Source of the DNA: Flavobacteriales bacterium UBA6057
GTDB taxonomy: Bacteria > Bacteroidota > Bacteroidia > Flavobacteriales_G > Salibacteraceae
DNA length: 64,000 nt
Assembly: GCA_002428995.1 (NCBI GenBank)
Contig: DIYJ01000002.1
Span: 1 to 64,000, forward strand
Reading direction: 5' to 3'
In this document: piece after piece, positions 42,957-52,367 of the stretch
Numbering within the stretch: position 1 is the stretch's first letter
How the letters are laid out: each line of letters opens with the position of its first letter
Made by a program: the position numbers and the translations under genes
Notes under the pieces: generated by a model
Seen by the model: only the letters and a program-made list of their open reading frames with translations
What the model was told of the DNA's origin: nothing
The model's database searches: none

Positions 42957-44042
42957 TTAACTTCTGCCAACTAGGTACAACTCTTCTTTCTTGTTCCTTC
43001 CTTTCAGGGCTATGCTCCCTTTGGTTGTGAAGGTATATGCTGATGGAGGCAACATGTCCTTCAGCTTTCCTGTAATGAGCAAGTCGGCCTCGTAGTCGCT
43101 GCACAAGCTCTGAACCCGGGCGGTCGTATTCAGCACATCACCCGTAAAAACAATCTCCTTTTTCAAAGCGCCCACTTCACCGATGGTCACTTCCCCCACG
43201 TGGATTCCCGCCTTGAAATCCACTTCCACGCCATATGCTGCTTGCAATTTGCCTTGTTGGGCAGCCAGACTGTCGCGGATGTCGAAAAAGCATCGAATGC
43301 AGTTGGCTTTTTGAATCCCCCGCTCAAGTTTCCATGACACCACAATTTCATCTCCAATGTACTGGTATACTTCTCCCAGTGAATCGATGATGGGGTCAGA
43401 CATGATGTTGTAATAGTCCTGCAGGAGGTTGAAGTAGCGCACATGGCCCAAAGACTCAGCAATGGTCGTGGACGACTTCATGTCCAGGAACATGAACACC
43501 CGGTTTTCCACCTTGGGCTTGTGGTATTTGCCGGTGAAAAAATTGAGGAAAACATGGTGCCCCAGGTTTTCGCTCACAGCCGAATACACCAGGCAGGCAA
43601 ACAGCGATACGGCCAATTGAAAAAGGGTAGTGGCGAACGAAATGCTGACCAGGAAGCGCCCCAGTTTGTTCCATGACTCAATCCCAAACAGGGTTTTACC
43701 CGTTTCAAACGAAAAGGCGATTGGGTAGAAGACGATGATGACCACCAGGAACAGGAAGAGATAGATGAGGAACTTGTAGAAAATCTTTGCTCGAAGGGAG
43801 CGCACGGCAAACCACTTTTCAAGGTAAATCACTTCCAGGGCACCCACCATCAGCCCGACAATTACATTGGCGATGTTGGCAAAGATCAGCACGGGGATGG
43901 TGAACGAAATGTCCGTTTCCGGGCGGATGGCCTGATTGCCAATGATGGAAAACTCCGTGATGATGATGACCCATCCACACAGCACCCAGATCACCGCAAA
44001 GGGGATGATCCTTGAAATATTCCTTCGGGTTTTTGGTGTCAT
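42957..44042 (-). CDS. Membrane-bound class III adenylate/guanylate cyclase
   Basis: A 361-residue protein starting at ATG 44042 (an extension to 44162 is rejected because it adds 40 unconserved residues before the first helix). Four transmembrane helices lie in residues ~10-190. The C-terminal class III cyclase domain has the first metal-binding Asp in 'FLDMKSST', 'YQYIGDEIVVSW' with the second Asp, and 'GDVLNTTARVQSL' (nucleotide contact). It probably forms homodimers and makes cAMP. Such membrane cyclases respond to envelope or ion signals. Divergent from the T9SS gene at 44227, with 184 nt between. Confidence 0.88.
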   Translation of the reverse strand: MTPKTRRNISRIIPFAVIWVLCGWVIIITEFSIIGNQAIRPETDISFTIPVLIFANIANVIVGLMVGALEVIYLEKWFAVRSLRAKIFYKFLIYLFLFLVVIIVFYPIAFSFETGKTLFGIESWNKLGRFLVSISFATTLFQLAVSLFACLVYSAVSENLGHHVFLNFFTGKYHKPKVENRVFMFLDMKSSTTIAESLGHVRYFNLLQDYYNIMSDPIIDSLGEVYQYIGDEIVVSWKLERGIQKANCIRCFFDIRDSLAAQQGKLQAAYGVEVDFKAGIHVGEVTIGEVGALKKEIVFTGDVLNTTARVQSLCSDYEADLLITGKLKDMLPPSAYTFTTKGSIALKGRNKKEELYLVGRS

Positions 44043-44226
44043 CCTGATCGTTGCTTCTCTGTCGCTTTGGATTGTGTTGGCCAAACATAGAATAGAAGTT
44101 GATGCGCCCGTTCGCGCATGGGGAACAACGAAGCTTAGGCAGGGCACTGCTGTGTAGTTCAATACGTTGGTTGACGTATTGATCGGCCACGATCAACCAG
44201 CCACTTTTACATCAAATCCTACTGCC

Positions 44227-45660
44227 ATGAAATCACTTTTACCACTCTTGTTGGCCATGCTTATTGGCTCTGGCCTTTCAGCCCAGATTGAAGTTGAAAA
44301 AACCTACAAACCCAGCTACAGCAGCGTAAACGATGCGCGTGATATGATTGCCGCCACTGGAGGCGGATATTACATCACGGGTGTAGCGGAAGACGCCAAT
44401 GGCAACGATGCCATGTTTGTGATGAAGGTGGATGATAACCTGGACTCGCTTTGGACGAAGTACTACCACAATGCGAACTTCATCAGCCAACGCGGGGATG
44501 TATTGCTCTACAACAACGCTGGAAACCTTTGCGTAATCGGCATTACCAATGGTCCAGGTGTGCATATCAGCCTCTGGGAACTGGACCTGAATGGCGACAC
44601 GATTCAAACCAGAACCTTCGCCACGGGCAACAACAGCATCGAATTCCTCATTCCTGATGCGCTCGTTACCGATGATGACGGGTTCATTGTATGTGTGCAG
44701 GAAGGTGTCACCTCGGGAAGCGTGCATTCCTTTGATTCCGACTGGAGTCTGCGCTGGAAAAAGTATGGGAGCCAAACCGGAGGCTGGCCTTCCGTGGATG
44801 TCAACGCCCAGTTTGTAGGCGTGGAGATGATCGATACCGTGCTCTACTATGCAGCACGAAAAGCCAGTGGCGCAGACAATAAAAGCTACTTCATCAGCTC
44901 CGGCATCAGTGGATCCTTTTTGAGTGTTTCGCAATACGGTGTGAATTCCCAGGGCATTCGTGCCGAAGACCTCATCATCACAGACAATGATGAAGCATTG
45001 CTGGTAGGAATGATGACGACTCAAATCAATTCCGGACTCTCCGGTGAACGCACCATGATTTTGAAAACCAACCTGAATGGTGACAGCCTCGGCATCACCA
45101 ACGACCTCGCTACTTCGTTTCCCAAAAACGCGTCCATCATTGATGGCAACGTGGTGGTAGACTGCGTGTCGCTGACGAACAGCTCCGGCACACGCATGGG
45201 CATTGGCGTCTACACCCAAAGTGCAGGAATTGTTGGAAAACAAGACCTCGAAACATTGCCCAACGAGTGGGACCAGTCCGAAGGCAGGGTTTACCGCACG
45301 GTGGATGCGGGAGGCGGCAAGCGCGTGACTTTGGGTGTAAAAGGCTCTTCGAGCAACAGTGAGATCATCCTCTACAAATACACGGAAGACTTGGTGGTAG
45401 GGGTCGAGCACATCAAAAGTGAGTCTAACACTTTCTCCATCTATCCAAATCCTGCACGTTCGCAGCTTACCATTAGCGGATTAAGCGGAGATGAAATCGT
45501 GGAAGTGTACAATATGCTTGGTGCGCGGGTTTACAGTGCTCAAGCGCGCGGAAAAGCTCTGTCGCTGGATATCGCTAGCGTGGAGCGCGGGGTGTACTTC
45601 GTTCATATCCTTGATCGTCAAGGTCGTGGAATGGAAAGCTTGAAGGTGGCGGTGGAGTAG
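44227..45660 (+). CDS. T9SS-exported beta-propeller-like protein
   Basis: A 477-residue protein starting at ATG 44227 with signal peptide 'MKSLLPLLLAMLIGSGLSAQ'. The central ~370 residues are repeated beta segments of the propeller type ('DNLDSLWTKYYHN', 'LDLNGDTIQTRTF', 'TNLNGDSLGITND'). A type A T9SS sorting domain ends it ('IYPNPARSQLTISG', 'GVYFVHIL', 'KVAVE'). Its architecture is the same as the 549-residue protein at 1078-2727. Binding partner unknown. Confidence 0.9.
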   Translation: MKSLLPLLLAMLIGSGLSAQIEVEKTYKPSYSSVNDARDMIAATGGGYYITGVAEDANGNDAMFVMKVDDNLDSLWTKYYHNANFISQRGDVLLYNNAGNLCVIGITNGPGVHISLWELDLNGDTIQTRTFATGNNSIEFLIPDALVTDDDGFIVCVQEGVTSGSVHSFDSDWSLRWKKYGSQTGGWPSVDVNAQFVGVEMIDTVLYYAARKASGADNKSYFISSGISGSFLSVSQYGVNSQGIRAEDLIITDNDEALLVGMMTTQINSGLSGERTMILKTNLNGDSLGITNDLATSFPKNASIIDGNVVVDCVSLTNSSGTRMGIGVYTQSAGIVGKQDLETLPNEWDQSEGRVYRTVDAGGGKRVTLGVKGSSSNSEIILYKYTEDLVVGVEHIKSESNTFSIYPNPARSQLTISGLSGDEIVEVYNMLGARVYSAQARGKALSLDIASVERGVYFVHILDRQGRGMESLKVAVE

Positions 45661-46010
45661 GCGATTCGTTCGCTTTCATCAGGAATAAATGCCGGGGGCG
45701 AAGCATTGGTGAATGCTATTTGTTCAACATCTTTTTCACTTGGATTGACATTCCATGCTGACGTGCTCGTTGGCTACGCCCATTGAATCATGTGAGGCTC
45801 GTAAAATTCATGTGCACTATGGGTGTGCACGCAAGGAGTAAGTCTCAACGCTTGTTTAGTGACAAAATATTGAGGGTTAATACGCAATCGCATTCGAGGA
45901 CTTATACTCAATGCAGAATAGAGGTTAAGGGCAATGTTTGCCCTGCTTTATTCACGCCTTAGAACAGCCTGAAATAAAGCGAATAACTCAAACCCGCATT
46001 TAACAAGACT
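45661..46010. other. Intergenic region between two T9SS cargo genes
   Basis: About 350 nt on the plus strand with no open frame of note. It must carry the terminator of the first T9SS gene and the promoter of the 1206-residue gene, but neither was unambiguously recognised. The palindromic GTGCAC pair near 45812 is not considered significant. Confidence 0.6.
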
Positions 46011-49000
46011 ATGATTCCAAAAATGCCTTTGGCCAACATGTTTTGGCTTCTGATTTTCACGTTATCCCTTGGTACTGCCAGCGCGCAGGAACTCGATCTG
46101 AACAGGGAAAGTACTTTAATGGAGTGCGATCCTCTGTATCCGTGTGCACTGGATGCTCACTTTACCGCAACTACGAATGGCTGTGATGCTCAATTTCAAG
46201 GTGCTTCTCATCCCTCTGAATGTAATGTCCGAGAAATTTGGCTGGTTCAGGGAGCGAATGTGTCTTTGCTTGGCAATACGGTGAACTATACGTTTAGCCA
46301 AAGTGGTGCTTACGAAATATGTCACATTGTTGAGGGACTAGACGCTCAGTACAATGTGGTATGCACAGAGACCTTGTGTTTAAAGGTCGAAATCAATTGC
46401 GGGATTCTTTGCAATGCTTGTGACATTGAAGAACCCATTATTACCATGAATCAGACACAAGGCTGTCAATACGATTTTCAGGGCTCCCATGGGGGTGAAA
46501 TTTGCCCTGATCAGATTTTTGAGTGGGCCATATTAGATGCAAACTACAATCCAATTCAAACGGCCACTGGGCAGAATTTCAATAACTATACTTTCCCTGC
46601 GAGTGGCGATTATTGGGTGTGTCTGAACATATATGTTGAGGACGAGGATGGAGTCCAGATCTGTCAGGACAGGAGATGCGAAGAAATTACGGTCGAATGT
46701 GAAAACTGCAATTCCTGTGACATTGAGGAGCCGATCATCGGAATCACTCAAACGGAAGGTTGTAGCTACGATTTTCAGGGCTCCCATGGGGGTCAGATCT
46801 GTCCCGATCAGATTTTTGATTGGACCATATTAGATGCAAACTACAATCCCATTCAGACGGCTAGCGGGCAGAATTTCAATAATTACACCTTTCCGGCAAG
46901 CGGTGAATACTGGGTATGCTTGAGCATACGTGTCTTTGACGAAAATGGAGTCCAGATTTGTCAGGACCGAAGCTGCGAAGAAGTCATCGTAGAGTGTGAT
47001 GCTTGTGATTCCTGTGATATATCACCTGAAATCGTTGAGGCAGGAAACTTTGAATGCACGTTTGACTTCCGAGGGCTGAATACTGGAACGAATTGCCCCA
47101 GCCAGATTTTTGAGTGGACCGTATTCAGCGGTAACAATCCAATTCCAATCCACACACAGATTGGTCCAAATTTGAGTGGTTACACCCTCCCAACGGATCA
47201 ACCTCATACCATCTGTCTTTCGATTTATGTGCCTGACGGAAATGGTGGCAATGTTTGCGCTGAAAGGACATGCATTGAAGTGGAATGTGAGTGCCCATTG
47301 CCGGCAGTAAGAGATATAGAGCATGAACAATCGAATAGCAATTGCTACACCCATGATTTTTCCATGTCGCCCGGACCGCAGCCTGGGGAGACTTACGGCT
47401 GGGATCTCAATGGAGATGGCTTATTTGATGGGGCAGGACAATCTTCTACGTTCACTTATCCCGCAGATGGAATTTATGAAGTGATCCTGGTCATATGGAA
47501 TGAATGTGGCAGTACGACCATTACTGAGCTGATAGAAATTGACTGTTGTCCCGATCCTGAAGAGAGGGAGATTCTAGCCAATCAATCTACCAATAGTTGC
47601 GGCCGATTTAGCTTTTCCACCGACCCTGGGCTACAACCCGGTGAGTCTTACGAATGGGACATTGACGGTGACGGTGTGATTGATGGTTCAGGAGCCTCAA
47701 TTACGGCTGATTACCCTGTAAATGGCACTTACCTCGTGACACTGTATGTTAGCAATGAATGTGGCGTAGTCAGATTCACCTATGAATTGGAAGTAGACTG
47801 TTGTGAGCTTCCAGATCCAAGGGATATCGAATTCACACAATCAATGAGCAATTGCTACACCTATGATTTTCATCCTGGCGCACCCGGTCTGCCCGGGGAA
47901 ATAATAGAATGGGACCTGAACAATGACGGTGTGTTCGGATCGAGCACCACCATTACTTTCCCTGCAGACGGAACGTATGAGGTAGGCATGCGCATCACCA
48001 ATGAGTGTGGAGAAATAATCATCACGCTTGAGCTTGAGGTAGCTTGCGACACTACCACCACAGATTGCGGTTGGCCTAAGGGTTATGGAAGCAGCGTTCC
48101 TCTAAATGAAAAAGGAGATGGCGTTGTGGTAGATGCGTCTGGCAACGTGTTTGTTCACGGCTTGCTCCATTCCAGCGCCCAGTTTGAGGGTGGTGCCTCT
48201 GTGGCCGGTGGTGCGTTTTTGGCTAAGTATGACAATTGCGGCTTATTGCTTTGGGTTATTGATGTTGCCGCTTACGGAATCGGTGAACGATCTACCCAGT
48301 TGAAAATTGATAATCAAGGCAATCCGGTGTTGCTCTCAGCGCTCGCTACTTCTACAGCGGAAGACGATATTGAATACAAACTCACCAAGTTTAGCAATAG
48401 CAATGGTGCAATGATGTGGTCAAACACCATTGAGATGTGGAAGATTCTGCCCAGTCCATCGTTTGACATCGACATGGCTACGAACCAGGTGTACCTGGTG
48501 GCGAGCGTAAGTCGCTACCTAAGAATAACACAGGCAAACGGGACGGTCATTGTGAATTATGTGAGCCCTGTTGGTTCCAACTCAGGACCGAAGCACACCA
48601 GCTATCTGATCAAATTTGATGCATCCGGAAACCAAATCTGGCAAGATCACATTGTCTCGATCCAAGGTTTCGCCTACTTCCAGGATGTTGTTGTGGACGA
48701 AAGCTCAGACAGGGTTTACTTAGCCGGATCCGCTGGAGATCATCCTCACCCCGTTGGTGATATGACCTTCAACAGTAATAACTCCATCACCATCGCTCCA
48801 ACCCAAACGAATCGATTGTTCATCACTTCGTACACAGGTAGCGGAAGTTTGTTGTATGCCAATTTGCATAACATCTACAATCCGTTGGAAGCCTTTGGTC
48901 TTGAGTTTAGCAACATCGATCAGCAATTGTATTTGATGACCAGCGATGACCCCGGTACCTCTGCCATTAATGATCGCTTGTACTTGTTCAATACACTCGG

Positions 49001-49631
49001 AAATCTCCTGTCCAGCGTTTCATCACCCAGACAGTCCCCACGCCTGCATTACGATCAGGTTGGAAACTACCTCTTGACCTGGGGTAGCGGTGACTGCAAT
49101 GCCATTCGTGTGCAGAAGTTCACTGGAACATCCATGGATTGGTTCTACGAGGTTGGAGGTTGTTTCGATGCTCAAGGTTCTGCTTCCAGCGTATTTGCTG
49201 ATCCAACCTCTGAGAAGATTTTCATCACAGGCTCATTCTGGACTCAAGACCTCGTGTTTAACTCCACAGATATGTTACCTCTTGCCGGAGACAGAGATGT
49301 TTTCATCTCCACCATCAGGGATCAGGGCAACACCGTGTTGTACAAGGTCAGCGAAGAGTCTGAAAACCAGACACTGGAAGGCGTAGAGGAAATGAGTCTC
49401 GTATCTGTGTATCCTAACCCTACCAACGATGTGCTCAACATCAGTACAACCACCGAAATGGGAAGACTGGAGCTCTTGAATGTGAGCGGTGCTGTTGTGG
49501 CCCAGGAAAACATCAGTGCTGAAAACCAGACCGTCAGACTTGATTTAGTCCATCAGTCTGCAGGATTGTACTTCCTAAGGTTTACAACTCAGTCTGGTCG
49601 TGTTGAAGTCATGAAAGTGGTGAAGCGCTAG
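46011..49631 (+). CDS. T9SS-exported multidomain protein: Cys-rich repeats, PKD domains, beta-propeller
   Basis: A 1206-residue protein. The signal peptide ends 'GTASAQ' (residue 26). Residues ~134-430 hold three Cys-rich repeats of ~99 residues, beginning near 134, 234 and 333, each with 'C-x-x-C-D-I' and 'E-C' ends. Three PKD domains of 85 residues begin near 432, 517 and 602 ('WDLNGDGLFDG', 'WDIDGDGVIDG', 'WDLNNDGVFGS'). A beta-propeller-like part runs 684-1120, and a T9SS type A tail follows ('VSVYPNPTNDVLNI'). It is probably a surface adhesin or polymer-binding protein. A bidirectional terminator follows at 49752. Confidence 0.92.
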   Translation: MIPKMPLANMFWLLIFTLSLGTASAQELDLNRESTLMECDPLYPCALDAHFTATTNGCDAQFQGASHPSECNVREIWLVQGANVSLLGNTVNYTFSQSGAYEICHIVEGLDAQYNVVCTETLCLKVEINCGILCNACDIEEPIITMNQTQGCQYDFQGSHGGEICPDQIFEWAILDANYNPIQTATGQNFNNYTFPASGDYWVCLNIYVEDEDGVQICQDRRCEEITVECENCNSCDIEEPIIGITQTEGCSYDFQGSHGGQICPDQIFDWTILDANYNPIQTASGQNFNNYTFPASGEYWVCLSIRVFDENGVQICQDRSCEEVIVECDACDSCDISPEIVEAGNFECTFDFRGLNTGTNCPSQIFEWTVFSGNNPIPIHTQIGPNLSGYTLPTDQPHTICLSIYVPDGNGGNVCAERTCIEVECECPLPAVRDIEHEQSNSNCYTHDFSMSPGPQPGETYGWDLNGDGLFDGAGQSSTFTYPADGIYEVILVIWNECGSTTITELIEIDCCPDPEEREILANQSTNSCGRFSFSTDPGLQPGESYEWDIDGDGVIDGSGASITADYPVNGTYLVTLYVSNECGVVRFTYELEVDCCELPDPRDIEFTQSMSNCYTYDFHPGAPGLPGEIIEWDLNNDGVFGSSTTITFPADGTYEVGMRITNECGEIIITLELEVACDTTTTDCGWPKGYGSSVPLNEKGDGVVVDASGNVFVHGLLHSSAQFEGGASVAGGAFLAKYDNCGLLLWVIDVAAYGIGERSTQLKIDNQGNPVLLSALATSTAEDDIEYKLTKFSNSNGAMMWSNTIEMWKILPSPSFDIDMATNQVYLVASVSRYLRITQANGTVIVNYVSPVGSNSGPKHTSYLIKFDASGNQIWQDHIVSIQGFAYFQDVVVDESSDRVYLAGSAGDHPHPVGDMTFNSNNSITIAPTQTNRLFITSYTGSGSLLYANLHNIYNPLEAFGLEFSNIDQQLYLMTSDDPGTSAINDRLYLFNTLGNLLSSVSSPRQSPRLHYDQVGNYLLTWGSGDCNAIRVQKFTGTSMDWFYEVGGCFDAQGSASSVFADPTSEKIFITGSFWTQDLVFNSTDMLPLAGDRDVFISTIRDQGNTVLYKVSEESENQTLEGVEEMSLVSVYPNPTNDVLNISTTTEMGRLELLNVSGAVVAQENISAENQTVRLDLVHQSAGLYFLRFTTQSGRVEVMKVVKR
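46412..47300 (+). repeat. Coding tandem repeats of ~297 nt (Cys-rich domains)
   Basis: The first two units are almost superimposable at DNA level. A 27-nt block starting at 46470 recurs exactly at 46767, and the block from 46530 recurs at 46827, both exactly 297 nt apart. The third unit is more diverged. This points to a recent in-frame duplication within the gene. Confidence 0.85.
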
Positions 49632-49751
49632 GCATAGATGAGCATCACCAATAGCACGAATTCCTGCCCTTCTTCGTCCTATTCGCTGTGAGAGGGATCA
49701 TTTGGCGGGAATTCATCCAGGCTTGACATGCTAGTCGAACCCGGATCAGCA

Positions 49752-49786
49752 AAAAAGCGGCTAAGCATTATGCTTAGCCGCTTTTT
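49752..49786. terminator. Bidirectional intrinsic terminator
   Basis: AAAAAGCGGCTAAGCA and TGCTTAGCCGCTTTTT form a perfect 16-bp stem with a 3-nt loop. A and T tracts at both ends allow use from either strand. It lies 120 nt past the 1206-residue T9SS gene and would also end leftward transcription coming from the remnant genes at 49883-50136. Confidence 0.92.
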
Positions 49787-49882
49787 GATTTTTGTATGAA
49801 GAGCGCTCCCTGCGCATCAATCATTTTTCGTTTCAGCCCTTCGGCTGATGAATCAATGAGAAGCGCAGCTGCTGAAAGCGAG

Positions 49883-49978
49883 CTATGCTTTTGTATAGGG
49901 AGTATTCGCCAGCTTTTCGCGGTAGTTCTTCTCCAGCACATTTGCAAAAGCAGCTTTGTCTTTCCGCAACAGTTCCAT
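49883..49978 (-). pseudogene. Remnant of an HxlR-family regulator (C-terminal tail only)
   Basis: A 31-codon frame from ATG 49978, 'MELLRKDKAAFANVLEKNYR' then 'EKLANTPYTKA'. It matches the last ~30 residues of the intact HxlR protein at 54288-54743 ('MELLRNDKSAFASALERKYR...') at most positions. The winged-helix part is missing: upstream, the frame meets a TGA within 10 nt. This is therefore a truncated, non-functional copy and evidence of a lost paralogue near this locus. Confidence 0.7.
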
Positions 49979-50016
49979 TGCACTTCAATTGCAAACGAGT
50001 GTGTTAGCCTATTTCG

Positions 50017-50136
50017 TTATTTCCAGACGGAGATGTCGAAGATGACCGAGATGTTGGGGGCTATGGTGTAGTGATAGCCGTGAAGAATCGATTGATACTT
50101 CGGTGCCAAAAGCAGTTTGAATGAAGCTATTGCTTA
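50017..50136 (-). pseudogene. Short remnant of an unidentified gene
   Basis: The frame reads 'AIASFKLLLAPKYQSILHGY', 'HYTIAPNISVIFDISVWK', then a stop at 50017-50019. The segment looks like the C-terminal beta strands of a real protein. It directly overlaps the 3' end of the 614-residue T9SS gene in a different frame and has no start codon. Not identified. With the HxlR remnant, it marks a small graveyard between the T9SS genes. Confidence 0.35.
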
Positions 50137-51971
50137 TACACCTTGTGGATGGTAGTTCTCGTTTTAATGCAGTACATCCCTTGTTTCAGTGTTGATAGAT
50201 CAACAGTCGCTTGTCCATCATTTTTACGAACAACGACTGTCAAGTCTGATACGTCCTGCCCCACTGCGTTATAAATCCTGCACTGATCCAATTCTGATGC
50301 ACTGCCAACAATGTTTATTTCATTTTCAGCGGGATTTGGGTAGACTTGAACCTGAGCGGGCACCCATTCATTTGTGCTTACCCTCCTAGCTGGAGAATAG
50401 TCAAACTGGCCACTAAAATCAGTCTGCTTGAGACGATAGTAGGAGGTCCCGGGGTAGGGGGTCTTATCAATCCAGGAATAGCTCAATAAAGTGGTTGAAT
50501 TGCCCGCACCGTCAATTGTGACCACTTCTTCCCATTCATTGCCATTTTTTGATCGTTCAAGGGTAAAGTAATCGTTATTGATTTCTGACGCTGTTTGCCA
50601 GTCTAGTTGAACCATTCTATCGTCAACGCCCTTAGCGGTAAACTTTACCAATTCTATAGGAAGTGGGGTTTGAGGGAAATTGCTGGTTCCTATGGTGAAT
50701 CGCGAATTATTGGTAATGGCAGTGACACTTGCAAACTGATAAACGCTTCCACTGACGTTGGTAGCACCGCTGATCGGAGTTTCATCATCGAACAAACCAT
50801 CGTCATCCGTGTCAATTATTAACCTTAAATCAGACACGGTTACTGATCCCAATCCCGTCAAGTCGAACCGAATATCAATACTGCCGACATCAACGGCCGA
50901 ACCTGAAGTGTTTACTTCACTCACTCTCCAAACTCGATCAAATCTGGCTTGCACTCCAGAAGGTACATCAGAGGTTTCCGTAGCTTGTTGCGTACCATTG
51001 TCATGACCCCAGATTAAGAATTCATCGTTTCCCAGTCCAGAGGGATTGAGCATTCTAACGATCCCTGTTCCCTGACTGTCATCATGGATGTTGGAGGCAT
51101 CAACTCTTCCTATTCCAGCAACATCATGATCATAATCTCCATTTCCCGGGTTGTCTTGAGTGTAGAGATCATTGCTGGCAAGGCTGATGTTGTATTTGGC
51201 TGCTAAGTAGTTAGAAATGATAATATGTTGTGAAGAGTTTATGGTGGCTCCAAAGACCATGAATTCGGTGATTGAACCATCCCAAAACTCACTGTAGGTT
51301 TGACCAAGGTTTCGATCTGTAATATTTCCAATGGTCAAGAAACTCTCTCCATCTCCATTTGAATTTGCCACACTGTTTATTAGCAAGCTACCGTTAAACC
51401 GTCCTGAAAAGGTTGAACTTGTATATTCTGCGGTTACAATAAAGTCTGAGTTTGCGCTGGGTGAAACAAAGCAATTGACACCACCTCCAAAGTAGTGGAA
51501 TGTGTTTGAGCCACACCTGTTGTCAAATCCAATCGATCGATCAAATCCGGCATTATCATGCCCAAATAATTTTGAAAGTGGACTACTGGCTGCGGTGTTG
51601 TGATCTGCTACTGCAATTACGGTGATGTCTGGGCGAACACTTGGGCTGATATCATAGGAGACCCTTAATTCGTCATCCCCGGAAAACTCCAACGTAGGGT
51701 ATGAATTTTTGGAATTTGTGTTGAACAATGGCTGTCGGCTGCTGACCGTTTGTGAGGCATGATTGCTATTCCCAGAGGCGTCATTCCACTGCTGCAAAGA
51801 AGTTCCATTGGTGGAGGGAGTGCTGCCTGCATCTGAAAAATGATCGATATCTCTTAACCAAATATCTAAAGTCGAAGTCCCATCTGTAGAGCCAACCCCG
51901 CCAGGGCCGGTTTGGCAAAGCACTGACAAACAATTCAATAGCGTGAACGCCATGATGATTGTATACTTCAT
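50127..51971 (-). CDS. T9SS-exported protein with LamG-like domain
   Basis: A 614-residue protein starting at ATG 51971, signal peptide ending 'LSVLCQ'. Residues ~25-240 are a concanavalin/LamG-like lectin fold ('LDIWLRDIDHFSDAGSTPS', 'LQQWNDASGN', 'TLEFSGDDELRV'). A second beta domain follows ('DHDVAGIGRVDASNIHDDS'). Then comes the 'TPLPIELVKFTAKGVDDRMV' module, the fibronectin-like segment 'NDYFTLERSKNGNEWEEV', and a type A sorting tail ('VYPNPAENEINIVG'). It shares the last two modules with the giant protein. A probable promoter box lies at 52152-52159. Confidence 0.9.
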   Translation of the reverse strand: MKYTIIMAFTLLNCLSVLCQTGPGGVGSTDGTSTLDIWLRDIDHFSDAGSTPSTNGTSLQQWNDASGNSNHASQTVSSRQPLFNTNSKNSYPTLEFSGDDELRVSYDISPSVRPDITVIAVADHNTAASSPLSKLFGHDNAGFDRSIGFDNRCGSNTFHYFGGGVNCFVSPSANSDFIVTAEYTSSTFSGRFNGSLLINSVANSNGDGESFLTIGNITDRNLGQTYSEFWDGSITEFMVFGATINSSQHIIISNYLAAKYNISLASNDLYTQDNPGNGDYDHDVAGIGRVDASNIHDDSQGTGIVRMLNPSGLGNDEFLIWGHDNGTQQATETSDVPSGVQARFDRVWRVSEVNTSGSAVDVGSIDIRFDLTGLGSVTVSDLRLIIDTDDDGLFDDETPISGATNVSGSVYQFASVTAITNNSRFTIGTSNFPQTPLPIELVKFTAKGVDDRMVQLDWQTASEINNDYFTLERSKNGNEWEEVVTIDGAGNSTTLLSYSWIDKTPYPGTSYYRLKQTDFSGQFDYSPARRVSTNEWVPAQVQVYPNPAENEINIVGSASELDQCRIYNAVGQDVSDLTVVVRKNDGQATVDLSTLKQGMYCIKTRTTIHKVYKQ

Positions 51972-52151
51972 ATAGCACATTTTACGCAACTACCGCGTCA
52001 TGGTTTTGAGGTGTAGCAATGGTAGGGTTGGTGATCGGTTGATGTTGTTCGGTTGTGGTGATGTGTGAGTAGTTGAATGCCCGAAGCGTCAAACCAAAGT
52101 GAGGAGGTTTGCCCGCTGATTGAGAGGAGCGCATAGTTCTGATACACGAAG

Positions 52152-52159
52152 CAAAGTTA
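52152..52159 (-). promoter_or_regulatory. -7 promoter box for the LamG T9SS gene
   Basis: On the minus strand TAACTTTG matches the Bacteroidota -7 consensus TAnnTTTG exactly. It is ~180 nt upstream of the start at 51971 and inside an otherwise gene-free stretch (51972-52315). No convincing -33 TTTG was found at the right spacing, so the call is tentative. Confidence 0.35.
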
Positions 52160-52315
52160 TTACTTGCCACAGACTAATTTCTTGAGCTATCCAGCTGGCG
52201 CGAGCCTTAGGGGAGCTTTTTTTGAGTTTCGCAATCCGACTGCTCACGCAACCTGTAAACGAGAGTGCAATTGCGATTACTAGTATGAGTTTAGTCTGAT
52301 TGCATCTATCATTCT

Positions 52316-52367
52316 ACCTAACGATCTGCCTAAAGCCAAACTTCAGTTTGCTTTAGGCTTTGTTGGC
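52316..52367 (-). repeat. attC-like palindromic element S11
   Basis: A 52-nt imperfect palindrome. In minus orientation it runs GCCAACAAAGCCTAAAGC ... GCTTTAGGCAGATCGTTAGG, with inner arms CCTAAAGC/GCTTTAGG extended by AAACT/AGTTT. One arm carries an extra G, like the extrahelical base of integron attC sites. The right end is GTTAGGT, which fits the attC core GTTRRRY. The stop codon of the gene at 52353-52856 lies inside it, as is common in integron cassettes. Confidence 0.7.

Noticed and set aside
44278..45411. A 377-codon minus-strand frame
   Set aside because: It lies wholly inside the plus-strand T9SS gene (44227-45660), which has a signal peptide, propeller repeats and a sorting domain; the reverse frame shows no domain.
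45800..45835. GTGCAC palindrome pair
   Set aside because: Too short and self-complementary by chance; no nearby gene start.
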